Positions 1 to 6,805 are shown, numbered from the stretch's first letter. The stretch: 14,649 nt of DNA from an uncultured Vampirovibrio sp. (GCA_910579975.1 CAJTWU010000013.1:37833-52481); one strand, 5' to 3'. The notes: a model not told the origin generated them from the sequence alone. A program made the numbers and translations.

Positions 1-296
1 ATGTTGTACGTCACACAGCCGGTGTTACTAAGTTCGTTGGTTCAGCTAAAAAACCAATTCCGGCTAAAGAAAGTGAAATTAAAAAGATTATTCACCGTTC
101 AACAGCTCAAGTTCAGAAAGTTGAAATGGATGTTAAAGTTGGTGAAAAAGTTAGAATTACATCCGGTCCATTTGCAGAGTTTGTGGGTGACATTACAGAA
201 GTATACCCTGATAAAGCTAAGTTAAGAGCAATGGTTTCAATCTTTGGACGTGAAACTCCGGTTGAACTTGAATACAAACAAATTCAAAAGTTATAA
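1..296 (+). CDS. nusG: Transcription antitermination factor NusG, C-terminal part
   Basis: The first codon visible in frame is at base 3, and 97 residues remain before TAA at 294-296; the start lies outside the window. The visible part begins VVRHTAGVTKFVG, the end of the NGN domain that contacts RNA polymerase, runs through a linker, and ends in a KOW domain with VGEKVRITSGPFAEF and a VSIFGRETPVELEY strand. NusG travels with RNA polymerase, modulating pausing and linking it to Rho or to the ribosome through S10. Its place directly before rplK matches the common secE-nusG-rplK-rplA order. No terminator separates it from rplK, so read-through into the ribosomal genes is likely. Identification is firm from motif order and context. 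Confidence 0.95.
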   Translation, partial: VVRHTAGVTKFVGSAKKPIPAKESEIKKIIHRSTAQVQKVEMDVKVGEKVRITSGPFAEFVGDITEVYPDKAKLRAMVSIFGRETPVELEYKQIQKL

Positions 297-313
297 TATT
301 ACATAAAAAACAC

Positions 314-352
314 TTGTGCCAAATAGTATTTTGAAAATACGTGAAAGCACAA
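314..352 (+). promoter_or_regulatory. Nested hairpin in the nusG-rplK spacer
   Basis: TTGTGC (314-319) pairs with GCACAA (347-352), enclosing a second palindrome GTATTTT (326-332) / AAAATAC (334-340). No T-run follows, so it is not an intrinsic terminator. It lies upstream of the L1-type leader and could be an RNA-processing or regulatory fold. The inner palindrome is AT-only and may be chance. Confidence 0.3.
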
Positions 353-378
353 TACAATCTACGAAGTAAAGTAAAAAA

Positions 379-417
379 CGTGGAAGGGGTCGCCCCCCGT
401 TTGCACCACGAAAGGAG
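379..417 (+). promoter_or_regulatory. Folded leader element before rplK, probable ribosomal protein L1 binding site
   Basis: CGTGG (379-383) pairs with CCACG (406-410). Inside, GGGG (386-389) pairs with CCCC (395-398). The helices are joined by an asymmetric internal loop with AA on the 5' side and GTTTGCA (399-405) on the 3' side. The Shine-Dalgarno AAAGGAG (411-417) abuts the closing helix. The same fold with compensating base changes precedes rplA. L1 is the known autogenous repressor of rplK-rplA operons; that it binds here is inference. Confidence 0.65.
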
Positions 418-423
418 AACAAA

Positions 424-855
424 ATGGCAAAAAAAGTAGTAGGAAAAATCAAGCTTCAAATTGAAGCTGGTAAAGCAAATCCATCACCTCCAGTTGGTCC
501 TGCTTTAGGTCAACATGGTGTTAATATCATGGATTTTTGTAAGCAATTCAATGCTAAAACTGAATCACAAGCTGGATATATTATCCCGGTTGTTATTGAT
601 GTTTACGAAGACAGAAGTTTCACATTCGTAACTAAATCACCTCCAGCTCCGGTTCTTATTAAAAAGGCATTAAACATTCCTAAAGGATCTGCAGTGCCTA
701 ATAAAACTAAAGTAGCTGAAATCACAAGAGCTCAATTAGAAGAAATCGCTAAAATCAAAATGAATGATTTAAATGCAACTTCTATGGATGCTGCTGTAAA
801 TATGATTAAAGGCTCTTGCAGAGCTATGGGCGTAACTGTAAAAGAAGAAGGATAA
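424..855 (+). CDS. rplK: 50S ribosomal protein L11
   Basis: The 143-residue product has the usual L11 length. It opens with the L11 N-terminal domain (KIKLQIEAGKANPSPPVGPALGQHGVNI, here as residues 8 to about 35 in two conserved blocks), which carries the proline-rich segment at the factor-binding centre. The C-terminal rRNA-binding domain follows and ends near DAAVNMIKGSCRAMGV. L11 binds the GTPase-associated region of 23S rRNA and forms the base of the L7/L12 stalk. The start is supported by AAAGGAG at 411-417, six bases before ATG. It lies 127 bases after nusG and 92 bases before rplA. A folded leader at 379-410 suggests translational autoregulation. Nothing in the protein looks unusual. 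Confidence 0.98.
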   Translation: MAKKVVGKIKLQIEAGKANPSPPVGPALGQHGVNIMDFCKQFNAKTESQAGYIIPVVIDVYEDRSFTFVTKSPPAPVLIKKALNIPKGSAVPNKTKVAEITRAQLEEIAKIKMNDLNATSMDAAVNMIKGSCRAMGVTVKEEG

Positions 856-901
856 ATAATTTTATCCTGAATAAGGAAAACACCCAAGTAAAATTAGTAC
901 A

Positions 902-939
902 ATGGAAGGATTTAAAAATCCGTTATCACCATGAAAGGA
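902..939 (+). promoter_or_regulatory. Folded leader element before rplA, second copy of the L1-type site
   Basis: ATGG (902-905) pairs with CCAT (929-932), and GGATT (908-912) pairs with AATCC (917-921). AA (906-907) and GTTATCA (922-928) form the internal loop. GAAAGGA (933-939), the Shine-Dalgarno, follows at once. Compared with the rplK copy, both helices differ in sequence but stay paired (G-C to A-T in the outer stem, GGGG/CCCC to GGAT/ATCC in the inner one), while the loop bases AA and GTTnnCA are kept. That is covariation between two copies in one transcript. Confidence 0.65.
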
Positions 940-947
940 AAAGAAAA

Positions 948-1673
948 ATGTCTAAAATAACTAAAAAACAAAAGAAACTTCAAGAGTTGCTTGCTGGTTT
1001 TGAACAACCTGTTAGCGGTCGTGAAGCATTAGTGAAATTACAAGAAATCTCTAAAGAAGTTGCTAAGTTCAACGAAACAGTTGAATGCCACATGAGATTA
1101 GGTATTGAAGTTAAACACGCTGATCAGCAAATCCGTTCAACTGTAGTATTACCTGCTGGTTTAGGTAAAGAAGTTCGCGTTTGCGTTATTGCTAAAGGAC
1201 CAAAAGTTAATGAAGCAAAAGATGCTGGTGCTGATTTCTACGGTACAGAAGATATCATTGATAAAATTTCTGAAGGCTGGTTTGATTTTGATACATTAAT
1301 CGCAACACCAGACTGTATGGGTATGTTAGGTAAATTAGGTAGAGTTTTAGGTCCTAAAGGCTTAATGCCAAACCCTAAAACAGGTACTGTTACACTTGAC
1401 ATTGCTAAAGCAGTTAAAGATGCTAAAGCTGGTAAAGTTGAATTCAGAGCTGATAAACAGGGTATGATTCACTGTCCTATTGGTAAAGTTCAATTCGAAA
1501 CCGAAGATTTGGTTAAGAACTTTGGAACATTGGCTGATGCAGTTCTTAGAGCAAAACCGGCTTCTGCAAAAGGTACTTACGTTAAGTCAATTTATTTGAC
1601 AACAACAATGGGACCTGGTATTAAGGTTGATTCTAAAAACCTTCAAGCAGAAGTAAAAGAAATTGTTGGTTGA
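948..1673 (+). CDS. rplA: 50S ribosomal protein L1
   Basis: The 241-residue product begins MSKITKKQKKLQELL and carries the L1 signature around LGRVLGPKGLMPNPKTGTV, followed by GKVEFRADKQGMIHCPIGK. L1 binds the mobile L1 stalk of 23S rRNA, which helps release deacylated tRNA, and in many bacteria represses its own operon by binding the mRNA. The frame is open further upstream to 816, but ATG 948 is chosen because GAAAGGA sits at 933-939 and because the upstream extension would overlap rplK and the folded leader. rplJ and rplL, often next in this operon, do not follow: two terminators come directly after the stop. Confidence 0.97.
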   Translation: MSKITKKQKKLQELLAGFEQPVSGREALVKLQEISKEVAKFNETVECHMRLGIEVKHADQQIRSTVVLPAGLGKEVRVCVIAKGPKVNEAKDAGADFYGTEDIIDKISEGWFDFDTLIATPDCMGMLGKLGRVLGPKGLMPNPKTGTVTLDIAKAVKDAKAGKVEFRADKQGMIHCPIGKVQFETEDLVKNFGTLADAVLRAKPASAKGTYVKSIYLTTTMGPGIKVDSKNLQAEVKEIVG

Positions 1674-1680
1674 TATTTAT

Positions 1681-1706
1681 GTCGGTCATTTGACCGACTT
1701 TTTTTT
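1681..1706 (+). terminator. Intrinsic terminator 1 after rplA
   Basis: GTCGGTC (1681-1687) and GACCGAC (1692-1698) form a 7-bp stem with loop ATTT, followed by eight T residues (1699-1706). This is a textbook Rho-independent terminator, starting 7 bases after the rplA stop codon. Confidence 0.92.
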
Positions 1707-1708
1707 AG

Positions 1709-1738
1709 GGGTCTGGATTAAAAATCCAGACCCTTTTT
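1709..1738 (+). terminator. Intrinsic terminator 2 after rplA
   Basis: GGGTCTGGATT (1709-1719) and AATCCAGACCC (1723-1733) make a perfect 11-bp stem with a 3-base loop, followed by TTTTT (1734-1738). It lies two bases after the T-run of the first terminator, giving a double stop for the ribosomal operon. Its T-run is shorter but the stem is stronger. Confidence 0.85.
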
Positions 1739-1749
1739 AAATCTCAGGG

Positions 1750-1778
1750 TTTATAAATAATCAACTTAGTGCTAGAAT
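1750..1778 (+). promoter_or_regulatory. Promoter of the parvulin-aminopeptidase-methyltransferase operon
   Basis: An extended -10 element TGCTAGAAT (TG at 1770-1771, TAGAAT at 1773-1778) is preceded at a 17-base spacing by TTTATA (1750-1755), a 4/6 match to the -35 box. Transcription should start near 1785, leaving a leader of about 25 bases with AAAGGAG at 1796-1802. The identical nine-base extended -10 drives the polyprenyl synthetase gene on the other strand. Confidence 0.6.
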
Positions 1779-1808
1779 TATATAGACAATTCAAAAAAGG
1801 AGATTATA

Positions 1809-2087
1809 ATGAAAATCAGAGCTAGTCACATTTTAGTAGATACTAAAGAACAAGCAGAAAACTTATTGCTTGATATTAAAAACGGTATAGCATTTGAAGA
1901 CCTTGCAAAAGAATATTCAAAATGCCCATCAGGACGTGATGGCGGAGACCTCAGATGGTTTGGCAAAGGAATGATGGTTAAACCTTTTGAAGAGGCTGCA
2001 TTTGCTCTAAAAGAAGGCGAAATTTCAGAACCTGTAGAAACACAATTTGGTTGGCATTTAATTAAATGTACAGGAATAGATGAATAA
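1809..2087 (+). CDS. Stand-alone parvulin-type peptidyl-prolyl cis-trans isomerase
   Basis: The 92-residue product is a single PpiC/rotamase domain. It opens with MKIRASHILV and shows the family signatures YSKCPSGRDGGDLRWFGKG and GWHLIK. Expected active-site residues are present: His7, Cys39, Phe60 and His83. There is no signal peptide, membrane segment or SurA-type chaperone domain, so it should act in the cytoplasm, like E. coli Par10, speeding cis-trans isomerisation of prolyl bonds. ATG 1809 is backed by AAAGGAG at 1796-1802. It is the first gene of a three-gene operon, and its last eight bases overlap the next gene. Its partner, a proline-specific aminopeptidase, also acts at prolyl bonds, but a functional link is only suggestive. 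Confidence 0.93.
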   Translation: MKIRASHILVDTKEQAENLLLDIKNGIAFEDLAKEYSKCPSGRDGGDLRWFGKGMMVKPFEEAAFALKEGEISEPVETQFGWHLIKCTGIDE

Positions 2088-3555
2088 TTTATTAAAAAAA
2101 CTAAAAATAGATTATCTTTTAGTAAACTCCACTAATGAATATTTAGTGGAGTATTCCTCTTTGAGCGAAAATGCACGTTATACTCTAACCGGATTTTCAG
2201 GCTCTACCGGAGATGCACTCATTACGAAGGATAATATTTACCTCTTTGTGGATGGAAGATACCATACTCAAGCAGATTTGGAAGTCAAAAATGGTATAAC
2301 AGTAATAAAATTACAACTTGGTCAAAGACAAGATGAAGAAATTAAAAAACTTCTTAACCCGCACAAAGTATTAGGTATTGTTGCAAAAAAGGTCTCACAG
2401 AAAAGGTTAGAAGAATTTAAAGGATATAAAATCAAATTATTAGAAGAGGATCCTATTAATAGTTTTACCGAACCTCATGAAGAACCGCATGATAAAACCA
2501 AGTGCAAGCCAAAAATATTTAAACCTGACAAACCGACCTTTGTATCTAATTTAGAAGAAGTTTCTTATCTTACCGGCTATCGTGATTTTTCAAACGATTG
2601 TTCTTCAAAAATTTGGGCTAAACTTGTTATTAAAGGTGAAGATTTAATTTTATTTACTGACAATAAAGCATGTGAAGAATATTTAAAACTTTTCAAAGGT
2701 GAATTAATTGTTGATAAGAATTCCATTAATGCCCGAGATTATTCTTTAATAGCCTCTCCAATACACAAAGAGTCTGAAATCAAACTCTTAAAAGCTGTTA
2801 AAACAGAAAATGAGATTGAAGCTTATAAATCAGCTTTTGAAAAAACTGATAAAACGATGAAAGCTATTAGAAGCTACATCCAAGAAGAAAATAATATTTC
2901 TGAATATGATATTGCAAAAAAATTAAGAGAAGAATTTATTCATTTTGGAGCAAAATCATTAAGTTTTAATTCTATTGTTGCAATCAATCAAAATTCTGCT
3001 TTAGCACATTATTCAAAAAATGCTAAAGATGTAATATTAAAAGATGGTGATTTAGTTCTAATCGACTGCGGAGCTTATTATGAAGACGGTTTGGCTACTG
3101 ATATAACCAGAGTCTTTGTAAAAGGCACTCCGTCTGAGTTGCAGAAAAAAGTTTATACCACTGTATTGAAAGCATTTTTAAATGCATATAAGCTTAACGC
3201 ATTAACAGGTTTTGAACATGATAAATTAGCACATGAAATTTTGGATGGAGCTGTTGAAGGATTTAGTTTTTCACATGGACTAGGACATGGAATAGGCATA
3301 AATGTACATGAAGCTCCGCCAACATTAAATCAAAGTTCATTAGGACAAACTAATATTCAAGACAATATGACTTTTACAATAGAACCGGGATTATATAATC
3401 CAAAGCATTTTGGAATAAGACTTGAAAACTCTTGTTACAGAAAAAATGGGAAAAATGTTTCATTTGTAAAAATGGGTTATGAAAGTAAACTAATTGATTA
3501 TGAATTATTAACACAAAAAGAAAAAGAATGGCTAGAAGAATTCGAGGTACTATGA
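2080..3555 (+). CDS. pepP: Xaa-Pro aminopeptidase (M24B metallopeptidase)
   Basis: The 491-residue product removes an N-terminal residue that precedes proline. An N-terminal creatinase-like domain (about 1-130, with LTGFSGSTGDALIT and FVDGRYHTQA) is followed by a second such region and the catalytic pita-bread domain (about 240-470). The dinuclear metal ligands are visible: Asp329, Asp341, His403 in GLGHGIG, Glu435 in TIEPGLY and Glu449 in RLENS. His310 and His410 match the substrate-binding histidines. The length fits the long three-domain aminopeptidase P group. The start overlaps the parvulin gene by eight bases, with AGGA only four bases upstream, so translation is probably coupled. No signal peptide, so cytoplasmic peptide turnover is likely. 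Confidence 0.92.
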   Translation: MNNLLKKLKIDYLLVNSTNEYLVEYSSLSENARYTLTGFSGSTGDALITKDNIYLFVDGRYHTQADLEVKNGITVIKLQLGQRQDEEIKKLLNPHKVLGIVAKKVSQKRLEEFKGYKIKLLEEDPINSFTEPHEEPHDKTKCKPKIFKPDKPTFVSNLEEVSYLTGYRDFSNDCSSKIWAKLVIKGEDLILFTDNKACEEYLKLFKGELIVDKNSINARDYSLIASPIHKESEIKLLKAVKTENEIEAYKSAFEKTDKTMKAIRSYIQEENNISEYDIAKKLREEFIHFGAKSLSFNSIVAINQNSALAHYSKNAKDVILKDGDLVLIDCGAYYEDGLATDITRVFVKGTPSELQKKVYTTVLKAFLNAYKLNALTGFEHDKLAHEILDGAVEGFSFSHGLGHGIGINVHEAPPTLNQSSLGQTNIQDNMTFTIEPGLYNPKHFGIRLENSCYRKNGKNVSFVKMGYESKLIDYELLTQKEKEWLEEFEVL

Positions 3556-4277
3556 AAATAACTTCAGTTAACAATGACTTGATAAAAGAAACAGCTAAAC
3601 TTCTCACCGGTGTAAAATACCGCAATGATAGTGGTTTATTTATATTAGAAGGAAAAAAATGTATTGAGGAAGCCATTCAGTTCGGACTTAAAATTGAACA
3701 TATTTTTTCTTTAGAAGGATTTGAGAACTTTCCTCAAAGAATAGAAGTAACACAGGCTATTTTATCAAAAATCTCTGATACAAAAAGTGCGCCAAAAGCA
3801 GTTGCAGTAGCTAGACAAAATAAGCCTGTCTGGTCTGAAAAATATAAAAAAGTTGCTCTATTGGAAGGAATTAAGGATGCCGGGAACCTTGGTACAATAC
3901 TAAGAACAGCTGTTGCATTTGGAATTGATGCAATTGTTTTATATGGAGATACCGTTGATTTATACAACCCTAAATGCGTTCGTTCTGCTGTTGGTAATTT
4001 ATGGAAAATTCCTGTATTTAAGTTTAGTGATTTAAAAATCTTCAACGACTTTGAACGGATTGCAACACTTCCAAATGGAGAAAATACAATTAGTCTTAAT
4101 GATTATAAACCAAATGAAAAAGTTCTAATTATGTTTGGTTCTGAAGCTGATGGCTTAAGCGACGAACTCAAAAATTTTGCAACAACAAATGTAACAATTG
4201 AAATGGCTCCATTTGTTGAATCGCTTAATTTAAGTATATCAGCAAGCATTATTTTTTATTCAATAATGCCTAAATGA
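3552..4277 (+). CDS. SpoU/TrmH-family RNA 2'-O-ribose methyltransferase
   Basis: The 241-residue product has an N-terminal L30e-like substrate-binding region (about 1-95, with LFILEGKKCIEEAI) and a C-terminal SPOUT domain with all three motifs: motif 1 DAGNLGTILRTAVAFG (109-124, with Asn112 and Arg118), motif 2 IMFGSEADGLSDEL (193-206), and motif 3 VESLNLSISASI (222-233). These form the knotted S-adenosylmethionine site. The two-domain layout is like RlmB and TsnR, which methylate 23S rRNA, but the target base cannot be read from sequence. ATG 3552 shares ATGA with the preceding stop and has GAGG just upstream; an in-frame start at 3528 lies inside the aminopeptidase gene and is less likely. 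Its last 22 bases overlap signal peptidase I on the other strand. Confidence 0.9.
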   Translation: MKITSVNNDLIKETAKLLTGVKYRNDSGLFILEGKKCIEEAIQFGLKIEHIFSLEGFENFPQRIEVTQAILSKISDTKSAPKAVAVARQNKPVWSEKYKKVALLEGIKDAGNLGTILRTAVAFGIDAIVLYGDTVDLYNPKCVRSAVGNLWKIPVFKFSDLKIFNDFERIATLPNGENTISLNDYKPNEKVLIMFGSEADGLSDELKNFATTNVTIEMAPFVESLNLSISASIIFYSIMPK

Positions 4278-4897
4278 TTTAATGGCCAAAAGGTAAATAC
4301 TGCACGCCCGATAAATCTTTCCTGAGAAAGAGTTCCCCAAAAGCGGCTATCTTTTGAATTACCACGATTATCACCCATCATAAAATACTGTCCGTCCGGG
4401 ATAACAAACGGACCACACATCATAGACTCTCTACAAGGTCCAAAATCATACTCGCTCATAATATATTCTTCTTTTAGCGGTTTGTCATTAATATAAACCG
4501 TTGATTTACCGGTACTATCCTGTTTAATTTCAAATTTTTCACCAGGAAGAGCAATTACACGTTTGATATATGCAACATCTTTACAAAACAGTCCTGTTAA
4601 ACGACTAAATAATTTCCAAGGAGTAACTTCCAGTTTCGTTGAAGGCGGATAAAATACCATTATATCTCCGCGTTTTGGAGTATTCTCAAAGTTATGGTGT
4701 CTAATTATATTAGGATATTTAGTAAGTTTTTCGATTACAATTCTATCACCTTCAACCAGTGTCGGCTTCATTGAGCCTGAAGGTATCCAACGTAGTTCTC
4801 CGATAAAAAATCTTATAATAATTAATGCAACTATTACAAAAACAATTGTATCAACAGTTTCTTTTAACCCTGCTTTTAGTTTTTCTTTATCAATCAT
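4256..4897 (-). CDS. lepB: Signal peptidase I
   Basis: The 213-residue product cleaves signal peptides from exported proteins outside the cytoplasmic membrane. One N-terminal membrane segment (about 15-32) is followed by the catalytic domain with box B PSGSMKPTL (nucleophile Ser42), box D around YIKRVIALPGE (general base Lys112), and box E GDNRGNSKDSR. The Ser-Lys dyad is complete. An insert rich in aromatics and charge lies between boxes C and D. The ATG shares ATGA with the stop of the polyprenyl synthetase gene upstream, so the two form an operon with coupled translation. The 3' end overlaps the convergent methyltransferase gene by 22 bases, and no terminator hairpin lies between them. Substrates in this window include the YibE/F-type and exported proteins. 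Confidence 0.95.
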   Translation of the reverse strand: MIDKEKLKAGLKETVDTIVFVIVALIIIRFFIGELRWIPSGSMKPTLVEGDRIVIEKLTKYPNIIRHHNFENTPKRGDIMVFYPPSTKLEVTPWKLFSRLTGLFCKDVAYIKRVIALPGEKFEIKQDSTGKSTVYINDKPLKEEYIMSEYDFGPCRESMMCGPFVIPDGQYFMMGDNRGNSKDSRFWGTLSQERFIGRAVFTFWPLNHLGIIE

Positions 4898-5634
4898 TCT
4901 TTAAATAAACCCTCTAATTCCTGTTTATAAATACTTTCAGGAAATACTCCTAATATATTACTCATCTCTTCTACTAAATTATCTAATAAAGAAAGAGTCT
5001 TTTCAATCCCCAGAACTGATATTGCTGTATATATTTCATTCTTTTTATCTGCTAAAGCAGACTCTTCATTCAAATCATTTTTTATCTGGAAATAAAGCCC
5101 GTAAAGCACCCCGAATTTTCTTGCTTGAACTCTATCAATGTCTGCTAAAATGGCACAACTTTCCAATATTGCAGCAAATAAAGCACCTGTTTTTCCTATA
5201 CATATATCAATATACTCGTCTTTTGTCGGGATTTTACCACGCATAAAAAACTGTTTAAATTCAGCTTCACACATTGTTTTTGTACAATTTTCAAATATTT
5301 TTATAATTTCTTGATTTTGTATTTTTGAAATCGCTAGAGAAATTAAATAATCACCGGCTAATATTGAAACTTTCGGAGAAAGCTTTATTCCTATAGTAGT
5401 TTTACCTCGCCTTAGATTTGCATCATCGATAATATCGTCATGCAGTAATGACGCATTGTGAATAAGTTCACCGGCCGCAAGGACAGAGTAAGTGTCTTTA
5501 TCTATATTTATTCCATAAGATTTTAAATAAAGAATTGAGATTTTAGAACGAATTCTTTTTGAAGGCTCATCTAAAAACTCAAGTAAAAATGGATATTCAA
5601 TCCCCTCTTTCATAATATTTAGAATTTTATCCAT
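4894..5634 (-). CDS. Polyprenyl synthetase-family protein, divergent second aspartate motif
   Basis: The 246-residue product belongs to the trans-isoprenyl diphosphate synthase fold. The first aspartate-rich motif is intact in LLHDDIIDDANLRRGK (Asp66, Asp67, Asp70), as is a KTGALF segment near 148. The second motif, normally DDxxD after FQI, reads NDLNE (186-190), so two of its three aspartates are changed, and the protein is about 50-70 residues shorter than usual. Chain elongation from isopentenyl diphosphate is likely, but metal binding at the second site is altered and the product length is unknown. A TTG lies two codons earlier, but ATG 5634 is preferred: a promoter whose -10 ends six bases before it predicts a leaderless mRNA. 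It overlaps lepB by four bases. Confidence 0.82.
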   Translation of the reverse strand: MDKILNIMKEGIEYPFLLEFLDEPSKRIRSKISILYLKSYGINIDKDTYSVLAAGELIHNASLLHDDIIDDANLRRGKTTIGIKLSPKVSILAGDYLISLAISKIQNQEIIKIFENCTKTMCEAEFKQFFMRGKIPTKDEYIDICIGKTGALFAAILESCAILADIDRVQARKFGVLYGLYFQIKNDLNEESALADKKNEIYTAISVLGIEKTLSLLDNLVEEMSNILGVFPESIYKQELEGLFKE

Positions 5635-5640
5635 AAGCAA

Positions 5641-5669
5641 ATTCTAGCATAAATAACTTTTAATGTAAT
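5641..5669 (-). promoter_or_regulatory. Extended -10 promoter of the polyprenyl synthetase-lepB operon, probably leaderless
   Basis: Reading the minus strand, ATTACA (5669-5664) is followed after 17 bases by TAGAAT (5646-5641), with TGC directly before it, forming TGCTAGAAT. The -10 ends six bases before ATG 5634, so transcription should start at or beside the A of ATG. No Shine-Dalgarno is present, which fits a leaderless message. Confidence 0.65.
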
Positions 5670-5670
5670 C

Positions 5671-5702
5671 AGACAAAAGGTTGCGCTTATAGCGCAACCT
5701 TT
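5671..5702 (-). terminator. Intrinsic terminator downstream of flagellin
   Basis: AAAGGTTGCGC (5702-5692 on the minus strand) pairs with GCGCAACCTTT (5686-5676) in an 11-bp stem with a five-base loop, followed by a short T-rich tail (TTTTGTCT, overlapping the stem end). It is the likely end of the flagellin transcript, directly before the promoter of the next minus-strand operon. The T-run is modest. Confidence 0.75.
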
Positions 5703-5711
5703 CTATAATCC

Positions 5712-5753
5712 CTAATCAAACAACTTGCAACGAATAATCGTTACTACTATCAT
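5712..5753 (-). other. Possible 13-codon ORF with a strong Shine-Dalgarno after flagellin
   Basis: AGGAGG (5766-5761) overlaps the flagellin stop codon and sits seven bases before ATG 5753, an ideal spacing. The ORF reads MIVVTIIRCKLFD and stops at 5712, just before the terminator. It may be a small translated peptide, or the remnant of a lost second gene in the flagellin operon whose ribosome binding site survives. No homology is claimed. Confidence 0.3.
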
Positions 5754-5764
5754 TAACTAACCTC

Positions 5765-6805
5765 CTAAATAAGGTTAAGTGCCATACTTGGTAATTGGTT
5801 AGCTGTTGATAGTAATGTAGCAGAGGCTTGTTGTAATATCTGCTGTTGGATATAATTTGATGAAGTTTCAGCAACATCAGTATCACGTAATGTTGATAAT
5901 GATGATGTTAGGTTTTGAGACTGAACATCAAGCGCAGTCATAGCTGATTCTACTCGGTTTTGAACACCACCGATTTTAGTTACTCTTTCTGAAATTTCAT
6001 TGATTGCTGTATCAAGGAAATAAAGTAATTCTTTTGGTGTATTATCAGCCAGACCTAACATTGAGAAGTTACCATCTTCATATTTTAAACCAGTACAAGC
6101 TGCTGCAAAGGCTTGAATTGTTTCATCAAGAGAAAAATCAGGGGTATCACTAGCAGCACCGGCAGCCAGAAGTAATGCACCTAATGTTTGAGGTGTTTCA
6201 GCACCTGTTGTAGGGTCTTTTTCTGCTAACTGGTCATTAAATAAACCTTTTAAACTTGCATCTTTAAATAAGTCTATACTAAGATTAATAACACTATCTT
6301 TATCTGCATAAAGTCCAACCTGTAAATTTACACCAGCCTTAGTTATACCAACACTGCTATTTTCTGCTTCAGTTTTGGTTAAATCGTATTTCATTAATCT
6401 TATACCATTAAATTCTGAATTAGAAGCAAGTCTGTTAACTTCAGACAATCTTGCTGCAATTTCTGATTGAATAGCTCTTAAAGACTGAGAACCATAAGTC
6501 CCGTTAGCAGCTTGTTCGGTCAAATCTCTAACACGTTGTAAGTGGCTTGTTAACAAGTTATAGCTTTCTTCTGCTGTTGTTAACATGTCAGAACCTGTTG
6601 CGGCATTATCTGCTGCAACATCTAATGAACCTAATTTTGTAACCCATTGGTTAGCAATTGAATAACCGGCAGCGTTGTCTTTTGCATGATTAATTTTGTA
6701 ACCTGTTGTCATTTTTTCCAATGCATCATTCAAGCCGTTAGTTGCATTGTTTAAGCTCCTCTGTGCAATAATTGAGGAAATGTTTGTGTTGATTGTGAGT
6801 GCCAT
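5765..6805 (-). CDS. fliC: Flagellin, filament subunit
   Basis: The 346-residue product forms the flagellar filament after export through the flagellar secretion channel. The conserved N-terminal D0/D1 region (about 1-140) begins MALTINTNISSIIAQRSLNN and includes the RVRDLTEQAANGTYG and SEFNGIRL blocks. The C-terminal D1/D0 region (about 262-346) contains RVTKIGGVQNRVESA and ends ILQQASATLLSTANQLPSMALNLI in two adjoining blocks, a standard flagellin end. The centre (about 145-260) is variable and short, so only a small outer domain is expected. AAAGGAGAT (6821-6813) supports the start. The leader has two hairpins exposing GGA, suggesting CsrA-type control. No clear sigma-28 or housekeeping promoter was found within 350 bases upstream. 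The gene appears monocistronic, ending in a terminator at 5676-5702. Confidence 0.96.
   Translation of the reverse strand: MALTINTNISSIIAQRSLNNATNGLNDALEKMTTGYKINHAKDNAAGYSIANQWVTKLGSLDVAADNAATGSDMLTTAEESYNLLTSHLQRVRDLTEQAANGTYGSQSLRAIQSEIAARLSEVNRLASNSEFNGIRLMKYDLTKTEAENSSVGITKAGVNLQVGLYADKDSVINLSIDLFKDASLKGLFNDQLAEKDPTTGAETPQTLGALLLAAGAASDTPDFSLDETIQAFAAACTGLKYEDGNFSMLGLADNTPKELLYFLDTAINEISERVTKIGGVQNRVESAMTALDVQSQNLTSSLSTLRDTDVAETSSNYIQQQILQQASATLLSTANQLPSMALNLI

Noticed and set aside
1..225. Plus-strand frame of 74 codons starting at base 1
   Set aside because: It overlaps the nusG end in a different frame; the nusG frame gives clear KOW-domain residues, so this is a shadow.
816..947. 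Upstream extension of rplA to 816
   Set aside because: It would overlap rplK and translate the folded leader; the Shine-Dalgarno and usual L1 length favour 948.
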